Assembly (NCBI GenBank): GCA_934500835.1
Contig: CAKSTR010000014.1
Location: 1-64,000 of the forward strand
From: an uncultured Paracoccaceae bacterium
Lineage (GTDB): Bacteria > Pseudomonadota > Alphaproteobacteria > Rhodobacterales > Rhodobacteraceae
Length of the DNA: 64,000 nt
Direction of reading: 5' to 3'
Position numbers and translations under genes: made by a program. Under the pieces are notes generated by a model. It was not told the DNA's origin and searched no databases. It saw only the letters and a list, made by a program, of their open reading frames with translations. The stretch's first letter is position 1, and each line of letters starts with the position of its first letter. Below, one piece after another: positions 9,301 through 17,336 of this stretch.

Positions 9301-11814
9301 CGCCTTCGAGGTATTGGTCCATTCCGTGAAGCCCTTGCCCCACCAGGCATCGTTCTCCGGGATCGGGTGGAACTGGGGCAGATAGAAGGCGATGGTCTTG
9401 ATCGGCGACAACGCCAGGTCATAGGGACGGGCGGCCTTCTCGACATAGTCCGACCCGGCGCCGGCCTTCTTGTGGGCAATCGACAGGATTTGCCCGACAT
9501 AGGACTCGGGTCCCTGCAGCGCCGAAGCGGACGCTTGCGTCGCCGCGCGCACCTCGGCTGCCGGTGCTGGGGGCGCGGCGACGGCGGTGTCGCCCTGACC
9601 GTCCGCCGCCCGGGGCGCTGCCGGCGCAGGGGGCGCCGAGGCGACAACCGCGGCCGTGCGCGGGGCATTCGCCTGGCTGACCCGCCGCCTGAACCCGCCA
9701 AAGCCCTCTTTTTGCAGCACGCGCAATGTCATGCGGGTGGTAGGGATGATCCCGCCACCATAACGGACAACGGCAAAGACAGTGCGCGGGAACCGGGCGA
9801 TTGCGCTGATGCCACGCAGAGGCGCGGTGATCCGCCAGGACTTCGAGTTCATGAAGGCCTGCTCGACGCGGCGCGCGGCATTGCGCGCCTCCTCCGCGTC
9901 GCGCCGGGCGAAATCCAGTTCGCGCGTGGCGAAGCGGATGCGGACCTCCATTTCCTTGACGCGGGCAGCCTCGGCGGCAAGGGGCGAAAGCCGCGCGATT
10001 TCTTCCCGCAGAGACGCCTGCTCCTGTTCCGCCCGCCCCAAGGCGGCAAGCTTCTCGCTGATTGCCCGTTCAGCGTTTTCAGCGCGGAGTCGCAAGGCGT
10101 CGGTCTCGCGCTGAACCTCCTCCACCTGCGCCGCAAGGTGGGTGGCGCGGTGCTCCGCTGCGCCGACCCGGCCTGCCGCCGCCTCGATACGGTTGCCAGC
10201 GATTTCCAGATCGGCGAGCCGGGCCGCAAGATCGGCCTCCAGCGCGGCAGCGTGACTGCGGCTCTGGTCGAGTTGCTGCCGAAGGTCCGCGGACTCGGCC
10301 TGAAGGGTGGCGGCCTCCTCGATTCGGTTGCCAGCGGTTTCCAGATCGGCGAGCCGGGCCGCAAGATCGGCCTCCAGCGCGGCAGCGTGACTGCGGCTCT
10401 GGTCGAGTTGCTGCCGAAGGTCCGCGGACTCGGCCTGAAGGGTGGCGGCCTGATCGGCGGCCGCCTGCCGCGCGGCCAAAAGCGCGGCATGAATCTGTGT
10501 GATTTCCTGGCTGCTTACGGCCTGAAGCGCGGCGATACGGGTCTTCAGTTCCTCGATCCGGGATTGATCGGACTGGATCGACGCGCGAAGCTCTTCGGCG
10601 GTGCTGTTGTGCAAGGCCGTTTCGCGGTCGAGTTCAGCTTCCTTCTGTGCGATCTCGCGGCGCAGATCTTCAATCTCTGCCTGGGCCTGGATGAAACGCT
10701 GCTCGATCGCGGTGCCTTGTTCGATCGCGCGCGCCAGACTGCCTTCGAGTTCGGCACGGGCAGATTCGGCGCTTTCGGCGGCGGCGGCGAGACGGGTATC
10801 CCTGTCCGCCTCGGTCGCCTCGATACGGCCGAATGCCTCGCGCTTGGCTTCGACGGTGCGGCGCAGGATCGGCATGGCGCTGGCGAATTCGTCGGCGATC
10901 CGGTCGAGGGTGGCGCGGGCACCAGCGATGTTGCGTCCGGCCTCCAGATCGCGCAGCGCCGCATAGGCGCCGGCGACCCAGCCGGCGATTTGGGGATCGG
11001 TAAGCGCCTCATCGGGGCGGCGCGCGTGATGGCGGTGCCCGGGGTCGATGAAGCGCGCAATGTCCCCGGCGACCTCGGCCACCTCGACGGGTGTCACAAG
11101 GCCAAGGTCCCGGACGAGCCCGTCCATGACAGCGGTGGGGTTTTCCATCACCGCCTCGTAGGAGACGACAACATGCGGCAGGTCGCGGGCGGCCTTTTCC
11201 GCCGGCAGCATATGGGCCAGCCACAGCAGGGCCGCGTCGATCCGGTCGTGTCTCTTGGGCCAGTCGGCACCGCGGGCGACAAGCGATTCAATCACGTCCA
11301 GCGGGTTCCTGAAGGTCACGACGGCCGCGACATCGTAGCCCGCGCTCCGGGTGGCGCTGATGAAGAAGCGGGCGAACCGTGCGATCCGCGGTTCCTTGAC
11401 AATGATCAGCGGCGCCGGGCCGAAATCATCCTGCAAGATGTCGGCGACATCGGCAGCGACCTGCTCGCGGCGGTGGAGGGGAAAATCCTTGATGTCCAAC
11501 GCCGACCAGTCATGCCAGGCCGACCCCAGCTCGGCCAGCAGCCGATCGTGATAGTCGATCAGATAGGCCGGCTCCCAATGGCCTGCAGCGTTGCCGGAGT
11601 TGGCGCCAAGCATCCGACGCGGAAGGGCGGCCCCCATCATGCTGATCAGCCGCGTCAGGGCGCTGGTACCTGATCGGTGCATTCCAAGCACAAGAATGCA
11701 GACCGGGCGGCCGTCGGCGGCCGCAATGTGGCCTGAGGCCGCTGGTGCGGGCACTGTGCTTCGCTCGATGCGGGCGCCTGTTGCGGCAGAGGATTTCTTC
11801 TTTTTGCCCTTCAT
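6385..11814 (-). CDS. Five-part protein: sulfotransferase, coiled coil, WbsX-like, GT4, GT2
   Basis: About 1809 residues. Approximate order: a sulfotransferase-like domain (about 35-290) with GMHRSGTSAL near its start and TFRNPLDVIESL for the 3'-phosphate site; a long Ala/Glu/Arg-rich coiled coil (about 310-660) holding a 45-residue tandem duplication; a Pro/Ala linker; a WbsX-like domain (about 775-1130) with AFYLPQFHPIPEND and NAWNEWAEG; a GT4-type glycosyltransferase (about 1140-1500) with SREDPYPSTVLEALD; and a GT2 domain (about 1515-1760) with VVPNYNYARFLP and LDDASTDGS. It probably assembles and sulfates the island's polysaccharide. ATG at 11814 is chosen over the in-frame TTG at 11829; neither has a strong ribosome site. 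It is first in the three-gene run. Confidence 0.85.
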   Translation of the reverse strand: MKGKKKKSSAATGARIERSTVPAPAASGHIAAADGRPVCILVLGMHRSGTSALTRLISMMGAALPRRMLGANSGNAAGHWEPAYLIDYHDRLLAELGSAWHDWSALDIKDFPLHRREQVAADVADILQDDFGPAPLIIVKEPRIARFARFFISATRSAGYDVAAVVTFRNPLDVIESLVARGADWPKRHDRIDAALLWLAHMLPAEKAARDLPHVVVSYEAVMENPTAVMDGLVRDLGLVTPVEVAEVAGDIARFIDPGHRHHARRPDEALTDPQIAGWVAGAYAALRDLEAGRNIAGARATLDRIADEFASAMPILRRTVEAKREAFGRIEATEADRDTRLAAAAESAESARAELEGSLARAIEQGTAIEQRFIQAQAEIEDLRREIAQKEAELDRETALHNSTAEELRASIQSDQSRIEELKTRIAALQAVSSQEITQIHAALLAARQAAADQAATLQAESADLRQQLDQSRSHAAALEADLAARLADLETAGNRIEEAATLQAESADLRQQLDQSRSHAAALEADLAARLADLEIAGNRIEAAAGRVGAAEHRATHLAAQVEEVQRETDALRLRAENAERAISEKLAALGRAEQEQASLREEIARLSPLAAEAARVKEMEVRIRFATRELDFARRDAEEARNAARRVEQAFMNSKSWRITAPLRGISAIARFPRTVFAVVRYGGGIIPTTRMTLRVLQKEGFGGFRRRVSQANAPRTAAVVASAPPAPAAPRAADGQGDTAVAAPPAPAAEVRAATQASASALQGPESYVGQILSIAHKKAGAGSDYVEKAARPYDLALSPIKTIAFYLPQFHPIPENDAWWGKGFTEWTNTSKAVPQFIGHYQPHLPDALGFYDLRIVDVQRQQAELAKHYGIFGFCYHHYWFGGKRLLERPFQQIMANPDIDLPFCLCWANENWSRRWDGMEQDILIAQDYSPEDDLAFIADIAPALRDPRYIRFNGRPVLIVYRVTQLPDARATVQRWRDYCRREGIGELYLVAARSFGITDPRPYGFDASVEFPPHNAGSVEITDQVTMVNPGFEGVVYDFEAMAQSYHDITSDYPILKTVSPGWDNEARKPGKGHIFHGASPETYAAWLARACEQTLAGAQRNPDQAPFVFINAWNEWAEGAHLEPDRHFGYGYLEKTAQILAALPGAAPAADPGRIIVVSHDAHPHGAQYLALNLCRMLAGRFGKRVDCVLLGAGDLTAEFAANANVHSLAGRDPQGEEAQSLARRLRAEGVDVALCNTTVSGLFARTLAQAGIRVVALVHELPRLIADNGVGPHAGAIAESAEQILFAAPLVRDSFAALTAADPGKLVLRPQGAYKRNRHRAAFGAGSEAHARLRRDLGLAPSARIVLGVGYADHRKGFDLFVEAAERMGMRDHTVFVWVGHHEIGLKASLHTRIGRLVADGKLILPGLQADTDDYYAGADVYALTSREDPYPSTVLEALDVGLPVAGYDGATGSIALIAETGGRLVAPIAADAMIAGLENLLADETPEARQTRARALWQRPDVSFQSYVNDLLDIFGRGPRRVSAVVPNYNYARFLPERIDSILNQSYPVSELIILDDASTDGSAAVIDRIVAGLDIPVRVILNDRNSGSVFRQWLKGAEAASAECLWIAEADDLAEPDFLATAMRGMEQGHVVLSYTQSRQMAQDGAILCNHYLDYVRDVSPTQWTSDYLRGGGDEIAQGLSVKNTIPNVSAVVFRRQPLLDTMHAHLDEILSYRVAGDWCVYVRLLSQGSCAFSARPLNRHRRHDESVTISRFGADELAEIERMQGCVEHLVDIGPHRETAAAYIETLIRQFNVTR
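10191..10451 (-). repeat. In-frame 135-bp tandem duplication in the coiled coil
   Basis: The block starting GGTTGCCAGCG at 10191 recurs at 10326, exactly 135 bases (45 codons) later, and the match runs to about 10451 with only one or two mismatches. It encodes two copies of a heptad-rich segment containing LRQQLDQSRSHAAALEADL. Near-identity at the DNA level points to a recent duplication. Confidence 0.92.
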
Positions 11815-11925
11815 CGGAGCTGCTTGCAACCTTTGGCGTCTTGGCGGGAATACCCGGGATATTGTCCCCTCATACTGTCTGAGGTGGGGATATTCTATCC
11901 GTTATTTCCCGGCTCATGGCTATAT
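11815..11925 (-). promoter_or_regulatory. Probable promoter region of the 1809-residue gene
   Basis: This 111-base stretch lies between the inverted-repeat boundary and the ATG at 11814, and is more AT-rich than its surroundings. It contains the inverted pair CCTCA/TGAGG (7-base spacer) set within a larger imperfect symmetry involving GATATTGTCCCC and GGGGATATTC. It is the only non-coding DNA in front of the three-gene run, so it probably carries its promoter. No confident -10/-35 pair was identified. Confidence 0.45.
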
Positions 11926-12639
11926 CGGCAAGAAGCCGTCCAGGCCAGCCCCGCCCGGTGCTTCCGGATGGGGCTGGCCTGGCGTCTTCTGGTCCTGCCG
12001 TCAGGTCACCAGGAAGTCCGACGCCCCGACCGCGGTCCCGGGGACCAGCGTTGCGAACAGCACCTGTGCCGCGCCGCCGACGCCGTCGAAATCGTAGAAT
12101 AGCTGCCCGGTGGCCTGATTGTAGATGATCCGCTGGCCCGCAGTGGTTGCCGCTGCCCCAAGGGCGAACAGCGGCGCAGCCAGCGTTCCGGTCGCCACGA
12201 GGGCGGTGAAGATGCCGTTCTCCAGCGAGATCGTATCGTCGATCGCGTTGAAATCGGCGATGTGGTCAACATGGGCGGCACCCAGGGCGGTGTTGAAGAC
12301 GAAGACATCCGCTCCGTTACCGCCGATCAACAGGTCATTGCCCTGTCCGCCGACCAGCATGTCATTGCCATCCGCCCCGACCAGCGTGTCATTGCCGCCG
12401 CGGCCGGCCAGCATGTCGTTGCCCGCCAGGCCGTCCAGCCGGTTCGCCCCGCCGTCACCCTGCAGCGTGTCGCCGAAGGCGCCGCCGGCCAGGTTCTCCA
12501 CCCCCGAGAGCACATCCCCCGCCGCCTCGCCCAGCGAACCGCTGCCCAGCTGCAGGTCCACACTGACCGCCGAGGTCGCGGCCCAGTAGACCGCATAGTC
12601 CACCCCGCTGCCGCCATTCAGCACGTCCGCCCCGACGCC
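11926..12639. repeat. Right arm of the large inverted repeat
   Basis: Reverse-complement copy of 1-714, covering the 3' end of the second RTX gene and its downstream hairpin. The match begins at CGGCAAGAAGCCG (11926). On the inner side the sequence becomes island-specific at 11925. Confidence 0.93.
11942..11980. terminator. Hairpin downstream of the second RTX gene
   Basis: Reverse-complement copy of the hairpin at 660-698, with the same 11-bp stem and one changed loop base. It lies 20 bases beyond the RTX stop codon, before the 1809-residue gene on the same strand, so it should limit read-through into the island. No T-run. Confidence 0.65.
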
Positions 12640-14805
12640 GCCCTGCAGCGTGTCGTTGCCATCCGCCCCGACCAGCGTGTCATTGCCTATGCGGCCGGCC
12701 AGAAGGTCGTTGCCCGCCAGGCCGTCCAGCCGGTTCGCCCCGCCGTCACCCTGCAGCGTGTCGCCGAAAGCACCGCCGGCCAGGTTCTCCACCCCCGAGA
12801 GCACATCCCCCGCCGCCTCGCCCAGAGAACCGGTGCCGGCCTGCAGGTCCACGCTGACCGCCGAGGCCGCGGCCCAGTAGACCGCATAGTCCACCCCGCT
12901 GCCGCCATTCAGCACGTCCGCCCCGACGCCGCCCTGCAGCGTGTCGTTGCCATCCGCCCCGACCAGCGTGTCATTGCCTATGCGGCCGGCCAGCAGGTCG
13001 TTGCCCGCCAGGCCGTCCAGCCGGTTCGCCCCGCCGTCGCCCTGCAGGGTGTCGCCAAAGGCCGTTCCGATCACCGCTTCGATCGAAACATAGACCTGAC
13101 CCAGTGCGGCGCCGCGGTTTCCGTCGCTCCGCTGCAGGTCGACGACGGCCGCCGTTTCCGACGACCGAAAATCAAGCGTATCGAAACCCTGCTCCCCATT
13201 GACGGTATCGTTCCCGGTCGAGATCACGAAGACGTCGTTGCTGCTCGTTCCGGCGATGAATTCGCTTTGGGACGAACCGATCGTCACCCCATCGGAATTC
13301 CGTACCGTCGTGTTCCCGTGCCAGAGGTCAAAAAGCCCCGCAGCACGGAAATCCGCCGCCCGCAATGGCAATCCGTTGGCCGAGCGAACCTCAAGCACCT
13401 CGTCGCGATACTGGATCAGGATGCCGTTGGCCGTGGGTGTGAAGGTCAGCGCAGAGAGATCGTGGATCGCGCCCCAGGCCGACAGGTCAAGCCGGTCGAT
13501 GCCGGGCTGGAAATCGGTGATGAGGTCTCGCTGACCATCGGCCACCAGCACGAAAAGATCGGCTCCCGCCCCGCCGGACAGGCTGTCAGCCCCCGGACCA
13601 TCGACCAGAACGTCGTCCCCGGCGCCGGCCGCCAGCACATCGGCGCCCGCCCCGCCCCAAAGCAGATCGTCCCCCGCGGTGCCGGTCAGGTGGTCTGCAT
13701 CGCTGCCGCCCAGCCGCACCGCCCCAAGCGCCGAGAGGTTCAGCACCAGCCGGGTGATGCCCGCGCCCTCGTCCGCGACGAAAATCTCGACGGTGTTGCC
13801 AAGGACGCTGACGGTGATGGCGCTGATTCCGGCCATGGTGGAGGCCGCAGTATCCAGCACCTGTGCCAGATGGATCAGCCGCCCGTCGGGCAGGATCTCC
13901 AGCAGGTCCAGCCCGCCATCGCCGCCGCCGAGCACCACGAAGCTGCGCCCGCCGGCCGTGAAACTGTCAAAGGCCAGCACGCCCTGAAACCGGGTCGCCA
14001 GCGTATCAGCGACATGGTCGCGCACGGTCAGGCTGCCATTGGCCCCGACCTCGATCACCGAGAGCGACGACGAGGCTCCGGCCGCGACCAAGAGATAGGT
14101 CACCCCATGCGCCACCGTCACCGCCAGGGCGGATGGGCCGTTGATGCCCAATCCCTGCGCCGCACTGATCGCGGACAGAACCGTCAGCCGGCCATTCGCA
14201 GCGATCCCCATCAGGGCGATGCCGTCCCCGCCAGGCAGCGCCGCAGCCAGAAAGCGCGCGCCCCCCACGGTGACCAACTGCAGTTCGCTGACATTGATGC
14301 CCTGCCGCGGCGGCGCCAGTTCCAGCGCCTGCAGCAGCGTCAGCGTGCCATCGGCCGCCATGGAATAGGCGGCAACCGTGCCGCTGTTGGCGGTGGCCGC
14401 ATAAAGCCAGGTCTGCGCGCCCGCCGTCACCACCTCCTGCGCCGAGACCACGCCCGCCGGGCCGCCGGCAGGACGGACCACCCTGCCAAGCGGATCGGTG
14501 CTGTCGATCTGGCAGGTCAGCAGGCTGGTCTGGTTGGTCCCCGACACCACCAGCCGCGGCTTGCCGCCGAAGCTGACGATATCCAGCGAGGGCGGCGCCG
14601 ACAGTGCCGTGTTCACACTCAGCAACATCTGGTCTAGCAAGGTCATCGCGCCGTCGATGCCGATCGCAATCACCCCCCCGCCCGAGCGGCTGGCCGCATA
14701 AAGCACCCGCCTGCCGCCCTGTTCGGTCACAAGAAAGTCGCTGATCCACGAGATCATGTTCAGGGGGGCGTTCGTGAACACCTCACCCACAGTGAATTTG
14801 AACAC
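12001..14805 (-). CDS. RTX-type calcium-binding protein with N-terminal propeller-like region
   Basis: About 934 residues. The first roughly 380 residues are repeated beta-rich segments of about 50 residues (patterns such as YAATANSGTVAAYSM, ADGTLTLLQALEL and NGSLTVRDHV) suggesting a beta-propeller. The rest is RTX: GGAGADVLAAGAGDDVLVDG near the middle, then repeated GNDTLVGADGNDTLQGG blocks, and a secretion tail ending GASDFLVT. No signal peptide is visible, as expected for type I secretion. GTG at 14805 is preferred (GGGGGCAG lies just upstream, and the protein then begins with VFKFTVGEV); an ATG at 14826 and a TTG at 14886 are alternatives. No type I secretion genes are in the window. Its last 213 codons are shared with the RTX gene at the left edge. 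Confidence 0.88.
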   Translation of the reverse strand: MFKFTVGEVFTNAPLNMISWISDFLVTEQGGRRVLYAASRSGGGVIAIGIDGAMTLLDQMLLSVNTALSAPPSLDIVSFGGKPRLVVSGTNQTSLLTCQIDSTDPLGRVVRPAGGPAGVVSAQEVVTAGAQTWLYAATANSGTVAAYSMAADGTLTLLQALELAPPRQGINVSELQLVTVGGARFLAAALPGGDGIALMGIAANGRLTVLSAISAAQGLGINGPSALAVTVAHGVTYLLVAAGASSSLSVIEVGANGSLTVRDHVADTLATRFQGVLAFDSFTAGGRSFVVLGGGDGGLDLLEILPDGRLIHLAQVLDTAASTMAGISAITVSVLGNTVEIFVADEGAGITRLVLNLSALGAVRLGGSDADHLTGTAGDDLLWGGAGADVLAAGAGDDVLVDGPGADSLSGGAGADLFVLVADGQRDLITDFQPGIDRLDLSAWGAIHDLSALTFTPTANGILIQYRDEVLEVRSANGLPLRAADFRAAGLFDLWHGNTTVRNSDGVTIGSSQSEFIAGTSSNDVFVISTGNDTVNGEQGFDTLDFRSSETAAVVDLQRSDGNRGAALGQVYVSIEAVIGTAFGDTLQGDGGANRLDGLAGNDLLAGRIGNDTLVGADGNDTLQGGVGADVLNGGSGVDYAVYWAAASAVSVDLQAGTGSLGEAAGDVLSGVENLAGGAFGDTLQGDGGANRLDGLAGNDLLAGRIGNDTLVGADGNDTLQGGVGADVLNGGSGVDYAVYWAATSAVSVDLQLGSGSLGEAAGDVLSGVENLAGGAFGDTLQGDGGANRLDGLAGNDMLAGRGGNDTLVGADGNDMLVGGQGNDLLIGGNGADVFVFNTALGAAHVDHIADFNAIDDTISLENGIFTALVATGTLAAPLFALGAAATTAGQRIIYNQATGQLFYDFDGVGGAAQVLFATLVPGTAVGASDFLVT
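12376..13060 (-). repeat. 291-bp tandem repeats in the RTX gene
   Basis: Near-identical segments recur every 291 bases (97 codons); for example CCGCATAGTCCACC begins at 12591 and again at 12882. About two and a third units are present, each with the blocks VDYAVYWAA, GSLGEAAGDVLSGVENL, GDTLQGDGGANRLDGL and RTX nonapeptides. The same unit also appears in the left-edge RTX gene. Confidence 0.92.
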
Positions 14806-15006
14806 CTGCCTGCCCCCGCACCGCATCCCACACGCCGCCAGACTCGCAATGAAGCCGGGCGGTGAGGCGCAGGAACCGCGGCGCAATAGCGGCGAATGGC
14901 TGCAATTCGCCTAGAACCCGGCCTATCGGCGTGCGTGCGGGCGCTGCGGATTGTGGTCGCGGTCGCTTTGCGCCATCAAGGACATGCAAAGGAACGGCAG
15001 GGGCAC

Positions 15007-15918
15007 ATGGCCGCAGCGTCGGATCAGGACAGCGTCACAATCGTGATGGCCACGCATAACGGCGCGGCGCATCTGGCCGAACAGCTGGACAGCATCGCGC
15101 GGCAAAGCCACACCGCCTGGCGGCTGTTCGTCTCGGACGACAGTTCGACCGACGATACCCGCGCCATTCTTGCCGATTTCGCACGGCACCATCCGGTGAC
15201 CGTGGTCGACGGCCCGCACCGCGGGGCGGCGACGAATTTCCTTTCGGCCATTCTTCACCCCGACCTGCCACGCGGCACGGTGGCGCTGGCCGATCAGGAT
15301 GACATCTGGCTGCCGGGCAAGCTGGCACGCGGCTTGCGCCGCATGGCCCCGGCCGAGGATTGGCCCGTGCTCTACGCTGCCGAAAGCGCGCTGGCCGATG
15401 CCAGGGGCAGGCCCTTTCGCCTGTCCAACCCCGGCCGGGCGCGCCCCTCCTTCGCGGCCTCGCTGGCGCAGAACCTGTTCGGCGGCCACACCACCATGTT
15501 CAACGCCGCCACGCTGGATCTCTTGCGCGAGGCCGGAATGCCGAAGGGCATCGCCTTCCATGACTGGTGGATCTACCAGCTTGTCGCCGGGCATGGAGGG
15601 CGGCAGGTGCTGGACCCCTCGCCGATGGCGCTTTACCGGCAGCATTCGGGCAATGTCATCGGCTCTTCCGGGTTCGGGGCGCGGTTGTCGCGGGTGCTGC
15701 AGGGCCGCTGGCGGACCGAGATGCAGGGCCATGCGCAGGCGCTGGCCTCGGTCGCGGGTCTGCTGACGCCGCAGGCGCAGGTCACCCTCAGCGCCTTTCT
15801 TTCCGCCCCGCCAAGCGGCTTTGCGCGGATCGAGACCTTCCGCCGCCTCGGCCTGCGCCGCAGTTCGACCCGCGGCGACATCCTGATGCTGGGGGCCGCC
15901 TTCGCCGGGCTGCTTTAG
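15007..15918 (+). CDS. Glycosyltransferase family 2 protein
   Basis: A 303-residue GT-A fold glycosyltransferase. The N-terminal motif is VTIVMATHNGAAHLAEQLDSI, the nucleotide-binding region has SDDSSTDDT, and LADQDDIW carries the metal-binding acidic residues. This resembles the rhamnosyl/galactosyl GT2 group (RfbF/WcaA-like). ATG at 15007 is chosen, with AAGGA about 13 bases upstream. The gene is divergent from the RTX gene and its end overlaps the convergent ugd by four bases. It probably contributes to the same surface polysaccharide. Confidence 0.88.
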   Translation: MAAASDQDSVTIVMATHNGAAHLAEQLDSIARQSHTAWRLFVSDDSSTDDTRAILADFARHHPVTVVDGPHRGAATNFLSAILHPDLPRGTVALADQDDIWLPGKLARGLRRMAPAEDWPVLYAAESALADARGRPFRLSNPGRARPSFAASLAQNLFGGHTTMFNAATLDLLREAGMPKGIAFHDWWIYQLVAGHGGRQVLDPSPMALYRQHSGNVIGSSGFGARLSRVLQGRWRTEMQGHAQALASVAGLLTPQAQVTLSAFLSAPPSGFARIETFRRLGLRRSSTRGDILMLGAAFAGLL

Positions 15919-17219
15919 CGCCCGACCCCAAGGTAATGGGTAAAGCCGGCCGAGAGCACCTCGTCCCGGTCATAGATGTTGCGCAGGTCGGCCATGCGCG
16001 GATTGGCCATCTTGCGCGCCAGCCGCTGCAGGTCCAGCGCGCGGAATTCGTTCCATTCGGTCAGAAGCACCACCAGATCGGCGCCGTTGACCGCCTGATA
16101 GGGCGTGTCGGACCATTTGACGCCGGGCAGCAGCGCCTCGCCCTCATGCCGGCCCTGCGGATCGCAGACCTTGACCTTGGCCCCCGCCCCCACCAGCGCG
16201 GGCACGATGGTCAGGCTGGGCGCATCGCGCATGTCATCGGTGTTCGGCTTGAAGGTCACGCCCAGAAGCGCAATGGTCTTGTCGCGCAGCACGCCCTCGC
16301 ACAGATCCTCGATCCGCGCGATCATCCGGCGCTTCACCTCGTCATTGACCTTGATGACGGTCTCGACGATCTGCATCGGCACCGCATGATCCTGCCCGAT
16401 CCGGGCCAGCGCCTTGGTGTCCTTGGGGAAGCACGACCCGCCATAGCCGGGACCGGCGTGCAGGAACTTGTTGCCGATCCGACCATCCATGCCGATCCCC
16501 TTCGACACCGCCTTGATGTCCGCCCCCACCCGCTCGCACAAGGCTGCGATCTCGTTGATGAAGGTGATCTTGGTGGCAAGGAAGGCATTCGCCGCGTATT
16601 TGATCATCTCGGCAGATTCGAGGCCGGTGTAGACCACCGGAAACTCGCGCAGGAACAGCGGTCGATAGACCTCGGCCATCGCCTTCTTCGCCATTTCGCT
16701 TTCAACGCCGACAACAACCCGGTCGGGCCGCATGAAATCGTCGATCGCCGCACCTTCGCGCAGGAATTCCGGGTTCGAGGCGACATCGAAGCTTGCTTCG
16801 GGGTTCGCCGCCTTGATCGCCTCGGCCACCTTGCGGTTGGTGCCCACCGGCACGGTGGATTTCGTCACCACCACCGCATATCCGGTCAGCGCCCGCCCGA
16901 TCTCGGCCGCGGCCGCCATCACATAGGTCAGGTCGGCATGACCATCGCCGCGCCGGGTCGGCGTGCCGACGGCGATGAAGATCGCCCCCGCCCCATCGAC
17001 CGCGCCCGCCAGATCGGTGGTGAAGCTCAGCCGTCCTGCTGCGACGTTCTTCGCCATCAGCGCATCAAGGCCCGGCTCGTAGATCGGCACCTCGCCCCGG
17101 TTCAGCCGGTCGATCTTGCCCGGGTCCTTGTCGACACAGACCACCTCATGCCCAAAGTCCGAGAAGCACACCCCCGACACCAGCCCGACATAGCCGGTGC
17201 CCACCATCACGATCTTCAT
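15915..17219 (-). CDS. ugd: UDP-glucose 6-dehydrogenase
   Basis: A 434-residue enzyme that oxidises UDP-glucose twice with NAD+ to UDP-glucuronate, a precursor of acidic polysaccharides. The N-terminus is the NAD motif MKIVMVGTGYVGLVSG, and the catalytic cysteine lies in GGSCFPKDTKAL. EFLREGAAIDDF and TDDMRDAPSL are also family-typical, as is the full length. The start is set by the MKI motif at 17219, not by the longer open frame. Its place beside glycosyltransferases and a capsule exporter suggests a uronic-acid-containing product. Confidence 0.96.
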   Translation of the reverse strand: MKIVMVGTGYVGLVSGVCFSDFGHEVVCVDKDPGKIDRLNRGEVPIYEPGLDALMAKNVAAGRLSFTTDLAGAVDGAGAIFIAVGTPTRRGDGHADLTYVMAAAAEIGRALTGYAVVVTKSTVPVGTNRKVAEAIKAANPEASFDVASNPEFLREGAAIDDFMRPDRVVVGVESEMAKKAMAEVYRPLFLREFPVVYTGLESAEMIKYAANAFLATKITFINEIAALCERVGADIKAVSKGIGMDGRIGNKFLHAGPGYGGSCFPKDTKALARIGQDHAVPMQIVETVIKVNDEVKRRMIARIEDLCEGVLRDKTIALLGVTFKPNTDDMRDAPSLTIVPALVGAGAKVKVCDPQGRHEGEALLPGVKWSDTPYQAVNGADLVVLLTEWNEFRALDLQRLARKMANPRMADLRNIYDRDEVLSAGFTHYLGVGR

Positions 17220-17336
17220 CTTGCTGCCCCTGTGTCCGGTCCTGATGCCAGATTTCCCCGACAGCATAAGCATCAGGGGCGGCGCCAAGTCAAACGCCGC
17301 CCCCGCAAAAAACCCATCCCGCAGCGAAAGCCCGCC

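Noticed and set aside
6337..11673. A very long open frame on the plus strand opposite the 1809-residue gene
   Set aside because: High-GC coding DNA often leaves the opposite strand open. The translation has no recognisable domain, while the minus strand carries clear enzyme motifs throughout.
1..12639. Inverted arms taken as ends of a transposon
   Set aside because: The arms are the coding ends of RTX genes, no transposase or integrase lies between them, and no flanking target duplication can be seen at the window edge.
12376..13060. Regularly spaced repeats that might suggest a CRISPR array
   Set aside because: The period is 291 bases, the units are coding and nearly identical over their whole length, and there are no unique spacers.
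12262..14637. A long plus-strand open frame opposite the RTX gene
   Set aside because: It is the shadow of the repeated RTX sequence; its translation is repetitive, basic and matches nothing known, while the minus strand shows clear RTX nonapeptides.
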